A DNA stretch of 7,598 nt from Opitutia bacterium (lineage in GTDB: Bacteria; Verrucomicrobiota; Verrucomicrobiia; Opitutales; Coraliomargaritaceae). The translations under genes and the position numbers were made by a program. The notes under the pieces were generated by a model. The model saw nothing but the letters and a program-made list of their open reading frames with translations, was not told where the DNA came from and searched no databases. Every line of letters begins with the position of its first letter. Position 1 is the stretch's first letter. This document shows, piece after piece, positions 5,553-7,598 of the stretch. The stretch covers positions 966 through 8,563 of the forward strand of contig DOCS01000179.1 in NCBI GenBank assembly GCA_003503355.1, written 5' to 3'.

Positions 5553-5620
5553 TTAAAAAGACAAAGGTGAATGCGGACCGAACCTTCGGTGCAGCCGTGA
5601 GCAGCCTGTGTGTGGAGTAG
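5549..5620 (+). CDS. possible small ORF 2 (23 aa) in sulfatase leader
   Basis: It starts inside the stop of small ORF 1 (ATGA) with GGAG 10 nt upstream, and encodes 23 residues beginning MIKKTKVNADRTFG and ending SSLCVE. Its last four residues LCVE repeat LCVE in ORF 1 because a 13-bp segment, CTGTGTGTGGAGT, occurs in both (5487-5499 and 5606-5618) in matching codon phase. A short palindrome ACCGA-ACCT-TCGGT lies at 5577-5590. It ends 46 nt before the sulfatase start. Function unknown. Confidence 0.28.
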   Translation: MIKKTKVNADRTFGAAVSSLCVE

Positions 5621-5666
5621 ATCCTTCCCGCTTGCTCTTTTTTGGCGTACTGAACTAACTAAAAGT

Positions 5667-7565
5667 ATGCGTTACCCCCGTTTAACTGACTTATCTGTTT
5701 GCCTCCTTTCTATCGCTTCGGTGGTGACGCCAGTGAGCGGCTCTGAAGCGACGCGTCCGTCACAGCCGAATGTGATTCTATTACTGACTGATGATCTCGG
5801 TTGGCAGGATGTGAAGTGTTATGATATCGATGAGCCGACACCGATGGAAACGCCGAACCTCGATGCTTTGGCGAAGGAGGGCGTCCAGTTTTGGCAGGCC
5901 TATTCACCGGCGCCCACCTGTGCGCCGACTCGCTGTGCAATTATGAGTGGTAATCACCCGGCGCGCGCGCAGAAAACGCATGTGGTCGGCGGTGGCCCTC
6001 CGACGCCTTACAACAAGGAAATGCACCGTATGATGCCGCCGTGGTACAGCGGTCGTATGCCGGAAGGTGAAGTGACCCTCGCGCGTGTGTTGCAACAGAA
6101 TGGCTATGCCACGGGGCATTGCGGCAAATGGCACATGGCAATCAATCATAATGCGTATCCACAACCTGAGGACCAGGGCTTTGATTGGACACGTCACCAC
6201 CTCGGTACGACTCAGCGCATGCAGCCGAATCGCTTAACCGACTTTGCCACCCGAGAGGCCGGCGATCCGTACAAATTGGATGAGAACGGCTTTCCGTATC
6301 ATCAGAATAGTGAAGATGCGATGCAGTTCATACGTGAACATGCGGACCAGCCGTTCTTTTTGTATTATGCCACATGGTTGGTGCACACGCCGATTCATAC
6401 CCGCAGTCAGGAATTACTGGATAAATATGTCAAAAAGCTAGGCGTCGACTTGCCGGAAAATCCCGCAGAGTGGCAAGGCGAGGGGCAAACCAATCCGTTC
6501 TACTGTGCGATGGTTGAGGAGTTGGACTACTATGTCGGACGTCTGCTGCAATACTTGGATGAGACTGAAGATCCTCGATGGCTGGGGCATTCGTTGCGTG
6601 AGAATACCTATTTGATCTTTACCTCCGACAACGGCGGTATGGAAATGCACCCTGGTGAAATTATTACCGATAATTTCCCGCTCGACCGAGGCAAGATTTC
6701 GCTGATGGAGGGTGGTACGCGTGTGCCGCTGTTGGTGCGTGGGCCTGGTATTGCGGCCAATGTGCAGTCCGATGTAATGGTCAATGGGCTCGACTTTTAT
6801 CCGACTATTTTGGCATGGGCTGGAGTCGAGGCTCCTGCCGCCAAGCATTTGGACGGTCGCGATTTGAGCACTTTGTTGCAACAAGACCCAGCCGATGCGA
6901 ATCTGGTGCGCGAGGCTGATGGTTCGGTGCGCGACAGTATGGTCTGGCACTTTCCCAACAGCATTGCGTTGGAGAGCAGCATCCGCGTGGGAGATTGGAA
7001 GTTGGTAAGAAATTACGACCACCTCAACAACAAGCACGCGACCGAACTGGAGCTCTACCAACTTTACAAAACCAAGGATGGTGTACAGACGCGCGGCGAC
7101 ATCGAAGAAGCGATTAATTTGGTCGATTCGATGCCGGAAAAAGCGCAACAGTTGAATGCCAAGCTGAGTGAGAACCTGAGTGAAATGAAAGCCAGCTACC
7201 CGTATTACAATCCCGACTTTAAATACCCGCTACCGAACAAGGAAAAAGTCTGCACGGTGCTGTCGCATGCGCAGACCGGTGATCGCGTGGAATTCAGCTA
7301 TCAGGAGAATGGCGCACAAGTGGTGCGCGCTCAGTTGCTCTATACCTTGAATGGCGGCGAGCGCTATGAAGAGTGGTTCCGTCAACCAGCTGTGTTGCAG
7401 CAGGATTTTCAGGTCAGCGTTCAACTGCCCGTAGGCACGACTCATTATTTCATCAATTTGATCGATGAGAACAACTTCCTGCAATGCTACCCAGATGTCA
7501 TGGATATGCGTAGCAACGGACACGGCAAGAATCCGTATTCGACCAAGGCACTGCCGTCTCAATAG
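5667..7565 (+). CDS. secreted sulfatase (formylglycine-dependent, family S1)
   Basis: A type I sulfatase that hydrolyses sulfate esters, probably on an algal polysaccharide, in the periplasm or outside the cell. Numbered from ATG 5667 (632 aa), a signal peptide with hydrophobic core SVCLLSIASVV ends near VSGSEA (residue ~25). NVILLLTDDLGW supplies the metal ligands D42-D43. The maturation motif is C85-A-P-T-R89, where Cys85 would become formylglycine. Further active-site residues are G153-K-W-H156, H240 (WLVHTPIH), D321-N322 in TSDNGG, and K343 in RGKISLMEGG. The catalytic domain closes with GDWKLVRN and LYQL. About 110 residues after 520 form a beta-rich tail (FSYQENGAQ, YTLNGGERYEEWF, THYFINLIDENN), perhaps carbohydrate-binding. 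ATG 5667 is preferred over an in-frame GTG at 5610 because it gives a proper signal peptide; it lacks an SD. Substrate and subfamily are not certain. Confidence 0.96.
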   Translation: MRYPRLTDLSVCLLSIASVVTPVSGSEATRPSQPNVILLLTDDLGWQDVKCYDIDEPTPMETPNLDALAKEGVQFWQAYSPAPTCAPTRCAIMSGNHPARAQKTHVVGGGPPTPYNKEMHRMMPPWYSGRMPEGEVTLARVLQQNGYATGHCGKWHMAINHNAYPQPEDQGFDWTRHHLGTTQRMQPNRLTDFATREAGDPYKLDENGFPYHQNSEDAMQFIREHADQPFFLYYATWLVHTPIHTRSQELLDKYVKKLGVDLPENPAEWQGEGQTNPFYCAMVEELDYYVGRLLQYLDETEDPRWLGHSLRENTYLIFTSDNGGMEMHPGEIITDNFPLDRGKISLMEGGTRVPLLVRGPGIAANVQSDVMVNGLDFYPTILAWAGVEAPAAKHLDGRDLSTLLQQDPADANLVREADGSVRDSMVWHFPNSIALESSIRVGDWKLVRNYDHLNNKHATELELYQLYKTKDGVQTRGDIEEAINLVDSMPEKAQQLNAKLSENLSEMKASYPYYNPDFKYPLPNKEKVCTVLSHAQTGDRVEFSYQENGAQVVRAQLLYTLNGGERYEEWFRQPAVLQQDFQVSVQLPVGTTHYFINLIDENNFLQCYPDVMDMRSNGHGKNPYSTKALPSQ

Positions 7566-7598
7566 TCACTGCTGCCTGTAACCGTGCTGTGAAATGAG

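Noticed and set aside
5610..5666. GTG start for the sulfatase
   Set aside because: It overlaps the end of small ORF 2 and places 19 extra residues before a good signal peptide starting at ATG 5667.
6438..7148. 236-aa minus-strand ORF opposite the sulfatase
   Set aside because: It lies wholly within the sulfatase, whose catalytic motifs are intact, and is a shadow frame.

Overview
The window (about 53% GC by eye) looks like a chromosomal piece of a marine heterotrophic bacterium. A Verrucomicrobiota member of the Opitutales/Puniceicoccales type (Coraliomargarita-like) is the best guess. This rests on a secreted formylglycine sulfatase, a WYL regulator beside small conserved proteins of unknown function, frequent weak or absent Shine-Dalgarno sequences, and repeat-rich gene spacers. 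The taxonomy is inference; there is no rRNA or tRNA in the window.

Layout. (1) 55-1512 (+): a class A flavin monooxygenase with an N-terminal pair of DnaJ-type CxxCxGxG motifs. (2) 1815-2555 (+): a complete dienelactone hydrolase-family enzyme. Each of these two genes is followed by a copy of a ~115-nt repeat (1646-1758 and 2596-2716) that can fold as a hairpin. (3) 2717-3058: a gene-poor spacer with a REP-like palindrome, an A/T-rich hairpin and a 7-bp tandem repeat. (4) Minus-strand cluster read from 4813 down to 3059: a WYL-domain transcriptional regulator, then 10 nt downstream a 93-aa conserved small protein, then a 128-aa hypothetical protein whose 3' end runs through a second REP-like copy. 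(5) 4814-4948: a divergent promoter region with four AGCTAT half-sites at about 21-bp intervals, two of which form a perfect 8-bp dyad. (6) 4949-5275 (+): a 108-aa conserved protein of unknown function, preceded by an overlapping 20-codon leader ORF that has the better ribosome binding site. (7) 5276-5666: a leader region with a candidate promoter and two tiny ORFs that overlap by ATGA. (8) 5667-7565 (+): a secreted sulfatase.

How they may work together. The monooxygenase and the dienelactone hydrolase could both act on aromatic or cyclic compounds, but they are about 300 nt apart with a repeat between them, so a shared operon is uncertain. The WYL regulator probably controls itself, its downstream small gene and the divergent 108-aa gene through the AGCTAT array. 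The sulfatase appears to be its own unit and probably desulfates an algal polysaccharide in the periplasm or outside the cell.

I see no CRISPR array, transposase, integrase or convincing new multi-gene system. The most distinctive observations are the operator array, the paired structured repeats, the overlapping small ORFs before the sulfatase, and the zinc-motif/flavoprotein fusion.
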